From contig CP001622.1 of the NCBI GenBank assembly GCA_000023185.1, positions 4,618,501-4,682,500 of the forward strand: 64,000 nt of DNA, given 5' to 3'. The stretch comes from Rhizobium leguminosarum bv. trifolii WSM1325. GTDB taxonomy: Bacteria; Pseudomonadota; Alphaproteobacteria; Rhizobiales; Rhizobiaceae. Below, piece by piece: positions 25,208 to 34,361 of the stretch (position 1 is its first letter; each line of letters starts with the position of its first letter). A model generated the notes under the pieces. It was given only the letters and a program-made list of their open reading frames with translations, made no database searches and was not told the origin of the DNA. The position numbers and the translations under genes were made by a program.

Positions 25208-26268
25208 GATACTGTTTCCTCATATGCCGCGATCTGGCCGAGCGAGAAGGCGCGCATGTCTACGCCCTCGCGGTTGGCCTTGTACCAGGCGGCAGTCCAG
25301 TCGATTGTCTGTTGCAGGCTGAGCCGCGGGCGCCAGCCGATGGTGTCGAGCGCAAGCGCCGAGCTCAGCGTCAGCGCCGGAGCTTCCGGCAGATGTTCGC
25401 CTGGCGCAAGCCGCCACACGTCTTCGACGCAGTGCGCGCGTCCGAGCGCTTCGGCGAGTTCGGAAACAGTGGCGAAGCTTTCGGGATGCGGACCGAAATT
25501 CAGTGCATCCGGCAGATCCCTGCCGCGCTGCTGCGTCAGCACCTCAGCGAAGCTCAGATAACCGCCAAGCGGCTCCAGCACATGCTGCCAGGGGCGGATC
25601 GCCGCGGGATAGCGCAGCATGATCGGTTCACCGCCTTCGAAAGCGCGGATGAAATCCGGGATCAGCCGGTCCTTCGACCAGTCGCCGCCGCCGATGACAT
25701 TGCCGGCGCGGACCGTGGCGAGCCTGAGATCGCGCCCCTTGAAGAAACTGTCGCGGTAGCTCTGGCAGACGAGTTCGGTGCAGGCCTTGGAGTTGCTGTA
25801 CGGATCTTTGCCGCCGAGCACATCGGTCTCGACGAAGGGTATGCCGCTGCCATTATTGGCGTAAACCTTGTCGGAGGTGATGACCAGCACGGTCTTGACG
25901 GAGGGCGTCTGCCTGACCGCGTCGAGAACATTTGCCGTTCCCATGACGTTGGTCGAAAAGGTCTCGGCCGGGTTCTCATAAGAACGCCGCACCAGAGCCT
26001 GCGCCGCCATATGGATGACGATCTCCGGTTGGAAGCGCCTGGAGAGATTAAGAACCGCCTCGGCGTCGCGGATATCGACGATGTGATGGCCGCGATCGTC
26101 CCAGGGAGCAAGCTTCCGATAGAGCGATGGTTCGGTCTCAGGCACCAGCGACACCGCGGTAACCTCAGCGCCGAGCCGCTCCAGCCACAGGGAAAGCCAC
26201 GATCCCTTGAAGCCGGTATGTCCGGTCAGGAAAACCCGCCGCCCGTTCCAGAAGTCCGTCAGGCCCAT
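25204..26268 (-). CDS. rfbG: CDP-glucose 4,6-dehydratase
   Basis: A 354-residue SDR dehydratase. The NAD-binding LTGHTGFKGSWLSLWL and the TSDKVYANN block are diagnostic of CDP-glucose dehydratases, and the catalytic Tyr and Lys are in DPYSNSKACTE. It converts CDP-glucose to CDP-4-keto-6-deoxyglucose. The start is taken as ATG 26268 (GGAAA upstream), overlapping RfbF by 10 bases; a GTG nine bases earlier is possible. It sits between the cytidylyltransferase and the C-methyltransferase, and the three overlap, so expression is coupled. Confidence 0.94.
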   Translation of the reverse strand: MGLTDFWNGRRVFLTGHTGFKGSWLSLWLERLGAEVTAVSLVPETEPSLYRKLAPWDDRGHHIVDIRDAEAVLNLSRRFQPEIVIHMAAQALVRRSYENPAETFSTNVMGTANVLDAVRQTPSVKTVLVITSDKVYANNGSGIPFVETDVLGGKDPYSNSKACTELVCQSYRDSFFKGRDLRLATVRAGNVIGGGDWSKDRLIPDFIRAFEGGEPIMLRYPAAIRPWQHVLEPLGGYLSFAEVLTQQRGRDLPDALNFGPHPESFATVSELAEALGRAHCVEDVWRLAPGEHLPEAPALTLSSALALDTIGWRPRLSLQQTIDWTAAWYKANREGVDMRAFSLGQIAAYEETVS

Positions 26269-27032
26269 AGTTTCCACGGTGCCTTTCCGGAATTCCAGAG
26301 CTCTTCCAGGTGGTTGCGCTCGCGGAGCGTATCCATGGGCTGCCAGAAGCCATCATGCTTGAAGGCGGCGAGCTCGTTGTTGGCGGCGAGCCATTCCAAC
26401 GGTCCGGCTTCCCAGATCGTGTCGTCGCCCGGGATGAGATCGACCACCGACGGGTCGAGCACGAAGAAGCCGCCATTGATGCGCTGGCCGTCGCCCCTCG
26501 GCTTCTCGATGAAGGAGGTGATGAACTGCCCCTCGATATTCGTGGCGCCGTAACGTCCGGGCGGAGTGACCGCGCACATCGTCGCCTTGAGGCCATGGCT
26601 GCGATGGAACGCGACTTCGGCGGCGATATCGACGTCGCCGACGCCGTCGCCATAAGTCATGCAGAAGGGTTCGCTTGGCGTCAGATGGTCGCGAATGCGC
26701 CCGAGACGGCCGCCGGTCATCGAATGCATGCCGGTATCGACCACGGTCACGCGCCAGTTCGGTCGTGTGCCGCCGTGATAGTTGATGCTGTTGGAGGCGA
26801 GGTCGACGGTGATGTCGTTGTGGTGCAGAACAAGGTTTACGAAATATTCCTTGATCAAATAGCCCTTGTAGCCTGCGCAGATGATGAAATCATTGAGCCC
26901 GTGATGGGCATAGATGCTCATGATGTGCCAGAGGATCGGCATGCCGCCGATTTCGACCAGAGGCTTGGGTCGGATACTGGTCTCCTCGGCAAGACGAGAG
27001 CCAAGGCCACCGGCGAGAATTACGACTTTCAT
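26259..27032 (-). CDS. rfbF: Glucose-1-phosphate cytidylyltransferase
   Basis: A 257-residue nucleotidyltransferase. KVVILAGGLGSRLAEETSIR is the nucleotide loop with the family-specific SRLAEET run, then RPKPLVEIGG and the metal-binding TYGDGVGDVD. It makes CDP-glucose from CTP and glucose-1-phosphate. It is the first gene of the leftward nucleotide-sugar cluster, so the cluster promoter should lie just right of 27032, in the gene-free stretch that also carries the 27369-27484 palindromes. Confidence 0.95.
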   Translation of the reverse strand: MKVVILAGGLGSRLAEETSIRPKPLVEIGGMPILWHIMSIYAHHGLNDFIICAGYKGYLIKEYFVNLVLHHNDITVDLASNSINYHGGTRPNWRVTVVDTGMHSMTGGRLGRIRDHLTPSEPFCMTYGDGVGDVDIAAEVAFHRSHGLKATMCAVTPPGRYGATNIEGQFITSFIEKPRGDGQRINGGFFVLDPSVVDLIPGDDTIWEAGPLEWLAANNELAAFKHDGFWQPMDTLRERNHLEELWNSGKAPWKLWA

Positions 27033-27547
27033 CCCAAGCGAACTCCAGAGTGTCTAGTCAGGTTTCCCGACCACCCTCAGAGCCGCCCGGCTCTTTACAG
27101 GCGGAACGGCCGTATGTTCATCCTTGTCTCGGTATCCGATTTCGTTCTTGTGCGAGGCTTGCGGGGGTGTCGGAACGGGCAGCCGCGCGTGTCGCAGGCC
27201 ATGCGTTGAGTAATGGCCGAAGGCACGTCCTTCCAGTTTTACGAGGAGCACCAAGCGGCCCAATTCATCCGAACGGAAAGCGGCTGATCCTGATAGGAGA
27301 GCGTCAGATACTGCCCGCCAATTGCTGCCGACAAAGGCGGGCGCGTCGGCGGGAAGAAAAAATCCCACTTCGGAACCCGAAATTCCCCCGCTTCGGGATT
27401 CCGAAATTCGACGCCTTTCGCGGGCTGTCGCCGTGGAGAAACATCCAATGATTTCAATCCCGCAGCCAATTTCGGGATTCCGAAGTGCTATATAGATTAT
27501 GGTGGGAGTCCCCCCGCGCCGCCAAACCTTGGCCGGATCGTGTGCGG
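27033..27547. other. Gene-free stretch upstream of rfbF
   Basis: About 515 bases with no gene I can support. Short open frames exist on both strands but match no family I know. The right half holds three palindromes (separate entry). The left part should contain the rfbF promoter. GC is somewhat lower than average and the end near 27486-27500 is locally AT-rich (GTGCTATATAGATTATGG). Confidence 0.5.
27369..27484. repeat. Three TTCGG-N3/4-CCGAA palindromes
   Basis: Sites at 27369-27381 (TTCGGAACCCGAA), 27392-27405 (TTCGGGATTCCGAA) and 27471-27484 (TTCGGGATTCCGAA). The second and third are identical; the first has a one-base shorter spacer. The first two are 23 bases apart. Flanks are also partly shared (AAATT on one side), as in a cluster of operator sites or the debris of a mobile element. 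No adjacent regulator gene is visible. Confidence 0.6.
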
Positions 27548-27832
27548 TTATGCCTCCAGACGAAGCTGGAGGGAAGCGTCGTCTGCCTCGACGACCTTGG
27601 GCTTACGCTTTGTTGCCGCACGGCGTGCTGGCTTGGTGGTTTTCGGCCGAGTGTCGGAGCCGAGCTCGTCTGCCACGGAGCTGGGCACCAGCAGACCGGC
27701 CGCAGGCCCCGCAGCGGCTACCTCAATGACCGGCTTCGGCGGCGGCATTTCAATGGCCGGCTTGGCAGCTGACACCTCGCGGGCCTTTATAGGCTCGGGG
27801 GTGCTGGCTGGGGTTGTGGCGAATCGGATCAT
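27548..27832 (-). CDS. Small Ala/Pro/Lys-rich protein preceded by a LexA box
   Basis: A 94-residue protein starting MIRFATTPASTPEPIKAREV. ATG at 27832 has GGAG eight bases upstream; the longer frame to 27922 would run across the promoter. The first two-thirds are rich in Ala, Pro and Val with Glu/Lys (low complexity, likely disordered). The last third is strongly basic (PKTTKPARRAATKRKPKVVE) with an LQLRLEA end. It could bind DNA or RNA, but no family is recognised. A LexA site 17-31 bases upstream of the start suggests SOS induction. It is followed by the gene-free stretch toward rfbF. Confidence 0.7.
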   Translation of the reverse strand: MIRFATTPASTPEPIKAREVSAAKPAIEMPPPKPVIEVAAAGPAAGLLVPSSVADELGSDTRPKTTKPARRAATKRKPKVVEADDASLQLRLEA

Positions 27833-27848
27833 CAGCAAGACTCCATAT

Positions 27849-27863
27849 GTTCGCTTTATGTTC
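27849..27863 (-). promoter_or_regulatory. LexA (SOS) box
   Basis: GTTC-GCTTTAT-GTTC on the top strand is an exact match to the alphaproteobacterial LexA site GTTC-N7-GTTC. A TTGACT at 27886-27881 lies 17 bases upstream of the box in the direction of the leftward small gene, so the box would cover the -10 region and block transcription when LexA is bound. Confidence 0.75.
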
Positions 27864-28040
27864 GCATTTGAGAGTGAGGGAGTCAATGCAGGCCAGCTAT
27901 CAAGAGCGGCAGGAATAAACATCTAGAAATGAGGGCTTCGGAGAGATCTTGGGAGCTATTGAGCGAACAAGCCTTTGATCGCATCGCGACGGGCTTTGTT
28001 GCAACGCACCTGCGCAACTCTAGCTGAAAAGGCTTAACTC

Positions 28041-28062
28041 CTTGATCTTGGTAGCGATCAAG
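28041..28062 (-). terminator. Probable tRNA-Leu terminator hairpin
   Basis: CTTGATC and GATCAAG form a perfect 7-base stem eight bases past the tRNA 3' CCA in the leftward direction. The following run is only CCTTTT after ten bases, so termination may be partial. Confidence 0.5.
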
Positions 28063-28069
28063 AATGGAA

Positions 28070-28156
28070 TGGTGCCCAGAAGAGGACTCGAACCTCCACA
28101 CCCTTTCGGGTACCAGCACCTGAAGCTGGCGCGTCTACCAATTCCGCCATCTGGGC
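28070..28156 (-). tRNA. tRNA-Leu (anticodon CAG)
   Basis: Reading leftward: acceptor GCCCAGA pairs with TCTGGGC, the D-arm carries GGTAGACGC, the anticodon stem-loop CCAGC-TTCAGGT-GCTGG gives anticodon CAG, a long variable arm TACCCGAAAGGGTGT marks a class-II tRNA, the T-arm has GGTTCGAGTCC, and CCA is encoded (28072-28070). It reads CUG codons, frequent in this GC-rich genome. The sequence is complete and well paired. Confidence 0.97.
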
Positions 28157-28166
28157 GACGGAGAGC

Positions 28167-28195
28167 GATGTAAGGGGGTGGCTCTTGACTGTCAA
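28167..28195 (-). promoter_or_regulatory. Promoter of tRNA-Leu
   Basis: TTGACA (28195-28190), 17-base spacer, TACATC (28172-28167), reading leftward. Transcription would start about 5-7 bases before the mature tRNA 5' end at 28156. The perfect -35 fits a strong stable-RNA promoter. Confidence 0.7.
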
Positions 28196-28325
28196 CTGGG
28201 TTTTTGAAGTTTTTCTGACAGTTAGTGAAAAAGCAGCCGATCACATGGGCGGGAGCGCCGGAGGGCGGGCATAGCGCTCCGGCTGGTGCGCCCTATATAA
28301 GGGAAATACCCGAAAGGAATGCCTC

Positions 28326-28745
28326 ATGCTTGCTCCCCGCACGCTTCTGCTCGCCGGCCTTCTCGCCATTCTCGCGCCCGCCATCGCCGGGGCTGATTCG
28401 CTGAAGCTGGGCAAGCCGGGGATTGGGCCGTTGAACACGGGGTCGACGCTCTGCGATTTTCGCGGCTGCTTCGGTTTCGGGCCGCAGCAATGGCATCGTC
28501 CCGCCTATGTCCAGCCGAACTACCGTCCACGCGGCGCGGGGCCAACTTATTACCGGCCGGGCGCTGCCGGCCGGCCGCAGCTGACCTATGATCCGCCACC
28601 GGTGCAAAGGGTGCAGCCGAAGCCGCGTGACATGAACAGCCATGCTGCCTGGTGCAGCAACGAATACCGTTCCTACAATCCGAGGACGGATCGTTTCCTG
28701 ACGTATGAGGGCATCTACAAGACCTGCCGCTCGCCCTACCGATGA
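28326..28745 (+). CDS. BA14K-family secreted protein
   Basis: A 139-residue exported protein. Residues 1-22 are a signal peptide (LLLAGLLAILAPAIAGA). The middle is Pro/Tyr/Arg/Gly-rich. The C-terminus HAAWCSNEYRSYNPRTDRFL plus the CRSPY end is the BA14K signature of rhizobia and Brucella, where a member is an immunoreactive lectin-like protein. GAAAGGA precedes the ATG. It is monocistronic and convergent with the Rdx-family gene. The exact role of this family in rhizobia is not settled. Confidence 0.82.
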   Translation: MLAPRTLLLAGLLAILAPAIAGADSLKLGKPGIGPLNTGSTLCDFRGCFGFGPQQWHRPAYVQPNYRPRGAGPTYYRPGAAGRPQLTYDPPPVQRVQPKPRDMNSHAAWCSNEYRSYNPRTDRFLTYEGIYKTCRSPYR

Positions 28746-28754
28746 TCGTCGTGA

Positions 28755-29048
28755 TCAGCTTTCGAGCGAGGCGCGGTCGACATGGCCGAGATCTCGGCCG
28801 GGCTCGACGATGTCGCGGACGCGCTGTTTCAGCTCCTTCGGCCCGGGAAAGCCGCCGTCGCGCTTGCGCTCCCAGATCAGATCGCCATTGACGCGGATCT
28901 CGAAATTGCCGCCGGTGGCGGGGATCAGCGCCACTTCGCCGAGGCTGTCGGAAAAGGTATGCAGCAGCTCCTGCGCCATCCAGCTAGCGCGCAGCAGCCA
29001 GTTGCACTGGGTGCAGTAGAGGATCGTGACGCGGGCTTTTTCGGTCAT
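28755..29048 (-). CDS. SelT/SelW/SelH (Rdx) family protein
   Basis: A 97-residue thioredoxin-like Rdx-family protein. The redox motif is Cys12-Thr-Gln-Cys15 in ILYCTQCNW, followed by the family GEVALIPATGGNFEIRVNG segment. In animals one Cys is selenocysteine; here both are plain cysteines and no TGA is read through. The tail after residue 80 is charged. It is likely a small cytosolic thiol-redox protein of unknown partner. It starts at ATG 29048 and stands alone. Confidence 0.88.
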   Translation of the reverse strand: MTEKARVTILYCTQCNWLLRASWMAQELLHTFSDSLGEVALIPATGGNFEIRVNGDLIWERKRDGGFPGPKELKQRVRDIVEPGRDLGHVDRASLES

Positions 29049-29177
29049 GGCGATATCCTTTCGTTTGCTGAGATTTAAGCCCTGTGGCGCGTGCGCGCAA
29101 TCGCCCTCTCACAAGCGTCTTGCGCACCGCCTTCCGCCATGGTCTCTTCCCGTGATCGGCCATACCAGGAAGAGCCC

Positions 29178-29915
29178 ATGCGCGTCGCAGTCATCGAAAA
29201 CATGCGGAATACCGGCCTCGGCGCGCTTGCCGCTGCTCTCGAAGAGGCGGGCGCGGAGATCGAATGGTTCCGGGTATGGCAGGATGGCATCCTGCCGAAA
29301 GATATATCGGGCCATGACGCGCTGGTCGTTCTCGGCGGCGAGCAGAGCGCGCTGGATGACGAAACCCACCCCTATCTGCCGGAACTCGTCCGGCTCACGC
29401 GCCGCTTCGGTGATGCCGGCAAGGCGGTGCTCGGCATCTGCCTCGGCAGCCAGATCCTTGCCCGCGCCTATGGCGCCGACAATCTCTTGGGCGCCGCCCG
29501 CGAATTCGGCTGGCACGGGATCGGCGTCACCGCCGAGGGCCGGGCCGATCCGCTGCTGTCGGCGCTTGGCGGCGAATTCACCATCTTCGAATGGCATGCC
29601 GACACGTTTTCCCTGCCTGAGGGTGCGGTGCGCCTCGCCTCGAGCCCCGTTGCCGAGAACCAGGCGTTCCGCATCGGCCGCGCCGTCTATGGCACCCAGT
29701 TCCATTTCGAGGCCAATTCGGAGGTCGTCGCGCAATGGAAGGCCGAATTTCCCGATACGATCGCGCGCATTGCGCCGGGCTGGCTGGAGAACCATGCCGA
29801 ACTGGCGGCAAGACACGCCGGTGCAGCCGATGCCGCGGGCCTTGCCATCGCACGCGCCTGGGTCAGCCTGATCGAGCGGGAAGAGGTCGAAATGCTGTCG
29901 CAGGCCTCGGCTTGA
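29178..29915 (+). CDS. Class-I glutamine amidotransferase-like protein
   Basis: A 245-residue class-I GATase domain. The triad is visible: Cys88 in [10 protein letters not shown], His176 and Glu178 in [11 protein letters not shown] at 29178 starts the usual MRVAVIEN strand and has AGGAAGAG upstream; the longer frame to 29091 has no support. Stand-alone relatives include GuaA-type amidotransferase domains and gamma-glutamyl hydrolases of the PuuD kind, so substrate is open. It is 11 bases from the next gene, an acetyltransferase, so the two are co-transcribed. Confidence 0.87.
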   Translation: MRVAVIENMRNTGLGALAAALEEAGAEIEWFRVWQDGILPKDISGHDALVVLGGEQSALDDETHPYLPELVRLTRRFGDAGKAVLGICLGSQILARAYGADNLLGAAREFGWHGIGVTAEGRADPLLSALGGEFTIFEWHADTFSLPEGAVRLASSPVAENQAFRIGRAVYGTQFHFEANSEVVAQWKAEFPDTIARIAPGWLENHAELAARHAGAADAAGLAIARAWVSLIEREEVEMLSQASA

Positions 29916-29926
29916 GGGGTGATGCG

Positions 29927-30475
29927 ATGCCGGCCAGCGAACGCGAGAAGATGGCGGCGGGCGAATGGTATTGCTGCCTCGATGACGAGCTTGATCTCTT
30001 GCGCCGGCAGGCGCGCTTAGCCGTCCACGCGCATAACACGCTGCCGCCGGATGAGCGTGGCGCCGTCGCGCCGGCCCTGAGGGCGCTCTTTGCGCATGCA
30101 GCACTCAATGTCTTCATCGAAGCGCCGTTTCACTGCTCCTACGGTATCAATATCACTCTCGGCGAACGCGTCTATTTCAATGCCGGCTGCACCATTCTCG
30201 ATTCCGGCCGTGTGAGCATCGGCGATCGCAGCATGTTCGGCCCTGGAGTGCAGATCTATTGCGCCGAGCATCACAAGGAGCCGGCACTGCGCAGCACCGG
30301 CATCGAGATCGCCCGGCCAGTGACGATCGGCAATGACGTCTGGATCGGCGGCAGCGCCATCGTCCTCGGCGGCGTCACGATCGGCGACGGTGCGATCGTC
30401 GGCGCCGGTGCAGTGGTGACCAGGGATGTGCCGGCCGGCGCAACCGTGGTCGGCAATCCAGCCCGCATCCGATAA
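29927..30475 (+). CDS. Maltose/galactoside O-acetyltransferase-like protein (Maa/NodL family)
   Basis: A 182-residue trimeric left-handed beta-helix acetyltransferase. The N-terminal maltose-acetyltransferase domain has [20 protein letters not shown]. The hexapeptide repeats contain the catalytic His in IYCAEHHKE, and the C-terminus [20 protein letters not shown] then [15 protein letters not shown] is typical. It transfers acetyl from acetyl-CoA to a hydroxyl of a sugar. GAGGGG precedes ATG 29927. NodL is a rhizobial homologue in this family, but with no nod genes nearby the nodulation role is not supported. Confidence 0.88.
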   Translation: MPASEREKMAAGEWYCCLDDELDLLRRQARLAVHAHNTLPPDERGAVAPALRALFAHAALNVFIEAPFHCSYGINITLGERVYFNAGCTILDSGRVSIGDRSMFGPGVQIYCAEHHKEPALRSTGIEIARPVTIGNDVWIGGSAIVLGGVTIGDGAIVGAGAVVTRDVPAGATVVGNPARIR

Positions 30476-30559
30476 CGCCGGCAAAGCGGCCGCGATGACC
30501 TCGCCATCTCGACAGCGACGAAAGTTCCGCTAGATCAAAAGGCAAAACGGGAGGACATC

Positions 30560-31012
30560 ATGAGCGAGCGAACCTTACCCACCGAAGGCGGCTGCCGTTG
30601 CGGCCGGGTGCGGTTGAAGATCAGCGCCCCGCCGCTGCTCACCATGGCCTGTCATTGCACCGGGTGCCAGAAGATGACATCAAGCGCCTATTCGCTGAGT
30701 GCGGCCATCCCGAGCGAAGGCTTCGAGGTGACCCAAGGCGAGCCGGTGATCGGCGGCCTGCATGGCATCACGAAGCATTATTTCTGCCCGCATTGCATGA
30801 GCTGGATGTTCACCCGGCCGGAAGGCATGGACTGGTTCGTCAATCTGCGCGCGACCATGCTCGACGATCCGAGCTGGTTCACCCCCTTCATCGAGACATG
30901 GACGAGCGAGAAACTGTCCTTCGCCGAGACTGGCGCGGTGCACAGCTACGAGGCGTTGCCCGAGATGGAGGCCTATGAGGGGCTGGTGAAGGAGTATATG
31001 GCGCGAAGTTGA
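30560..31012 (+). CDS. GFA-family zinc protein (glutathione-dependent formaldehyde-activating-like)
   Basis: A 150-residue GFA/CENP-V-fold protein. Zinc cysteines are at 12 and 14 (GGCRCG), 31, 33 and 36 (CHCTGC) and 76 and 79 (YFCPHC), the full set for the family. Only some members spontaneously or enzymatically combine formaldehyde with glutathione, so the exact function is unsure. GGAGG precedes ATG 30560. It stands alone and is convergent with ccdB. Confidence 0.88.
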   Translation: MSERTLPTEGGCRCGRVRLKISAPPLLTMACHCTGCQKMTSSAYSLSAAIPSEGFEVTQGEPVIGGLHGITKHYFCPHCMSWMFTRPEGMDWFVNLRATMLDDPSWFTPFIETWTSEKLSFAETGAVHSYEALPEMEAYEGLVKEYMARS

Positions 31013-31014
31013 TC

Positions 31015-31314
31015 TCAGAAGCCCTGGAAGAGAAAGTCCGTGGCGCCGATGATGGCATCGCTTTTGCCCGATAGATCCGCCACCACTTTTCCAATTTCCG
31101 CGGTCGGGACCGATGCCATGCGCTGGGTGGCCATCACATAGGTTTCACCCTCAATAGGAAAGCGTGGGTTCAGTCGCGAGATCGACCAGCTCAGTTCCTG
31201 TACTGGATGCAACGGAACCATGACGCGCGAAGGCAGATCGTCAAGCAGATTGGCTTGAAGATCGATGGCCAGGAGATTTCCGCTTTTAAGGCGATAGACG
31301 TGAAAGCGTGCCAT
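31015..31314 (-). CDS. ccdB: CcdB-family toxin
   Basis: A 99-residue CcdB: FHVYRLKSGNLLAIDLQANL, MVIPL-like VMVPLHPVQ, TQRMASVPTAEIGKVVADLS and a C-terminus LFQGF. F-plasmid CcdB poisons DNA gyrase through its last three residues Trp-Gly-Ile; here the Trp position is Gln and Ile is Phe, with the Gly kept. Toxicity by the classic gyrase mode is therefore uncertain. The start overlaps the ccdA stop by one base (TAATG). It forms an operon with ccdA under the 31559-31587 palindrome. Confidence 0.9.
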   Translation of the reverse strand: MARFHVYRLKSGNLLAIDLQANLLDDLPSRVMVPLHPVQELSWSISRLNPRFPIEGETYVMATQRMASVPTAEIGKVVADLSGKSDAIIGATDFLFQGF

Positions 31315-31544
31315 TAAAACTGACGGTATTTGGCGAAGGGCAAGCCGTGCTTTTCAACATATTCGTTTTCCAGACGGATAGCCTCAGCGTTCTCGATACG
31401 CCAAAGCCGCTCGCGCTCCGCCTTTATGGCCTGTGCGATGCCGTCTTCCGCCGCCCGGGATATGTTGATCTGAAGCGCGCGCGCCTGGGAGACCAGATTT
31501 TCGTCAAGAGACAGGTTCGCTGCTTTTCTCGTCTGCTGAGCCAT
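31314..31544 (-). CDS. ccdA: CcdA-family antitoxin
   Basis: A 76-residue antitoxin. ATG 31544 has GGAG eight bases upstream (GAGGAGATCGTT); the longer frame to 31583 would run through the operator. Residues 1-40 form a ribbon-helix-helix DNA-binding domain (AANLSLDENLVSQARALQIN then ISRAAEDGI). Residues 41-76 are the toxin-wrapping tail ending GLPFAKYRQF. It should neutralise CcdB and repress its own operon by binding the adjacent palindrome. Confidence 0.92.
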   Translation of the reverse strand: MAQQTRKAANLSLDENLVSQARALQINISRAAEDGIAQAIKAERERLWRIENAEAIRLENEYVEKHGLPFAKYRQF

Positions 31545-31558
31545 AACGATCTCCTCAA

Positions 31559-31587
31559 TTTTATGCGCAGATGATATGCGCATAAAA
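31559..31587 (-). promoter_or_regulatory. ccdAB operator palindrome
   Basis: A perfect inverted repeat TTTTATGCGCA - 7 bases - TGCGCATAAAA, 15 bases upstream of the ccdA start. Its size, symmetry and place fit a ribbon-helix-helix CcdA autoregulation site. It overlaps the presumed promoter and separates ccdA from the lepA 3' end by 16 bases. Confidence 0.75.
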
Positions 31588-31602
31588 TACCGTTGAGAAG
31601 CG

Positions 31603-33435
<1,833 letters not shown>

Positions 33436-33511
33436 ATAGCAGCGCCGCCCCCTGCCGCAAAGCGGTAATTATCCTGCTGTTTACGCTATTTCGTCCTGTG
33501 CCGGGCGCCGA

Positions 33512-34210
33512 TCAGACCGGCCACGTCTCCAGCCGCCAGGCCGAATCCCAGAACATCCATTCATATTGCGAGGCGCGCACGAAGACATCGGTCATTTGCG
33601 CCCGCTCCACCGGCGATGCGGCGCGGGCGGCGATGTCGGTCAGCGCGATCACTTCGCGGGCACCGGCGGCAAATTGCGGATCGCCATAGGTGTTGATCCA
33701 GGCCTGGAAAGCATTGCCTTCGATAGCAGGCCGGTTCTTGATCGCTTCGCCGACATGCCAGTAGATCCAGAAGCAGGGAAGGATGGAGGACAGCGCCACC
33801 GCGTAGGAGCTGTGATAGGCGGTGGCAAGCAGGAAGTTGGTATAGGCAAAGCCGGCAGGCGAGGGTTCGGCTGATGTGACGTCGGCAGACGTGATGCCGA
33901 ACTGGGTGAGGAAGCCGGCATGCAGGCCCTGCTCGACGGTGATTGCCTTCTGTGCCGAACCGAGGAAGCGCAGGACCTGCGCATTGTCGGGTGCCTTGGC
34001 CGCGACGATCGCAAGGCATCGCGCATAATGCTTGAGGTAGAGCGCATCCTGCAGGATGTAATGGCGGAAAACCTCCGGCGGTAGCGTGCCGTCCGAAAGC
34101 CGCTGCAGCAGCGGCAAGGCCTCGATTTCAGCCATGATCGGCGCGATCCTGTCCCAGGCGGCAGCCGTGAAGCTTCCCGTCAGTTCCGTGCTCTGCGTGC
34201 TGGCGTCCAT
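33512..34210 (-). CDS. tenA: TenA-family aminopyrimidine aminohydrolase (thiaminase II)
   Basis: A 232-residue TenA-family protein. Key residues: Cys146 in SSILPCFWIYWHVG (nucleophile in the family) and Glu217 in SQYEWMFWDSAW; LYLKHYARCLAI is the other core helix. It salvages the pyrimidine of degraded thiamin by hydrolysing aminopyrimidine products. ATG 34210 has GGAGAG upstream; an in-frame GTG lies one codon before. No thi genes are nearby. The cupin regulator gene at 34362 is divergent, but linkage is only positional. Confidence 0.93.
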   Translation of the reverse strand: MDASTQSTELTGSFTAAAWDRIAPIMAEIEALPLLQRLSDGTLPPEVFRHYILQDALYLKHYARCLAIVAAKAPDNAQVLRFLGSAQKAITVEQGLHAGFLTQFGITSADVTSAEPSPAGFAYTNFLLATAYHSSYAVALSSILPCFWIYWHVGEAIKNRPAIEGNAFQAWINTYGDPQFAAGAREVIALTDIAARAASPVERAQMTDVFVRASQYEWMFWDSAWRLETWPV

Positions 34211-34293
34211 CACTCTCTCCTCGGATTACGCCGCCATATATGGACGGCGCAGCGGCGAAAGCAAGGCGCGTTTGGCCGCTTTTCGTAGGCACT

Positions 34294-34336
34294 TGATTCC
34301 ATTATCAGATAATGTATTTCTCTTATAGTGGAATCA
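34294..34336. promoter_or_regulatory. Interrupted palindrome upstream of the XRE-cupin gene
   Basis: TGATTCCA (34294-34301) and TGGAATCA (34329-34336) are exact inverted repeats 27 bases apart. A second small palindrome CATTAT-cag-ATAATG lies inside the left part. The stretch is much AT-richer than its flanks and ends 25 bases before the XRE start, so it probably holds its promoter and operator and perhaps also acts on tenA. Confidence 0.5.
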
Positions 34337-34361
34337 TTGGACTGGTAAATTGGACGGGAAA

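Noticed and set aside
27054..27368. A 104-codon minus-strand open frame upstream of rfbF
   Set aside because: No ribosome-binding site and no family resemblance; segments that look protein-like change frame.
28755..29048. Selenoprotein (SelW-like) with selenocysteine
   Set aside because: Both motif positions are ordinary Cys codons and there is no in-frame TGA.
29927..30475. nodL
   Set aside because: The family match is real, but there is no nod box or other nodulation gene nearby, and many related acetyltransferases have other roles.
34242..34361. TPP riboswitch upstream of tenA or the cupin regulator
   Set aside because: No thi-box core (CUGAGA and related conserved segments) is visible in the gap.
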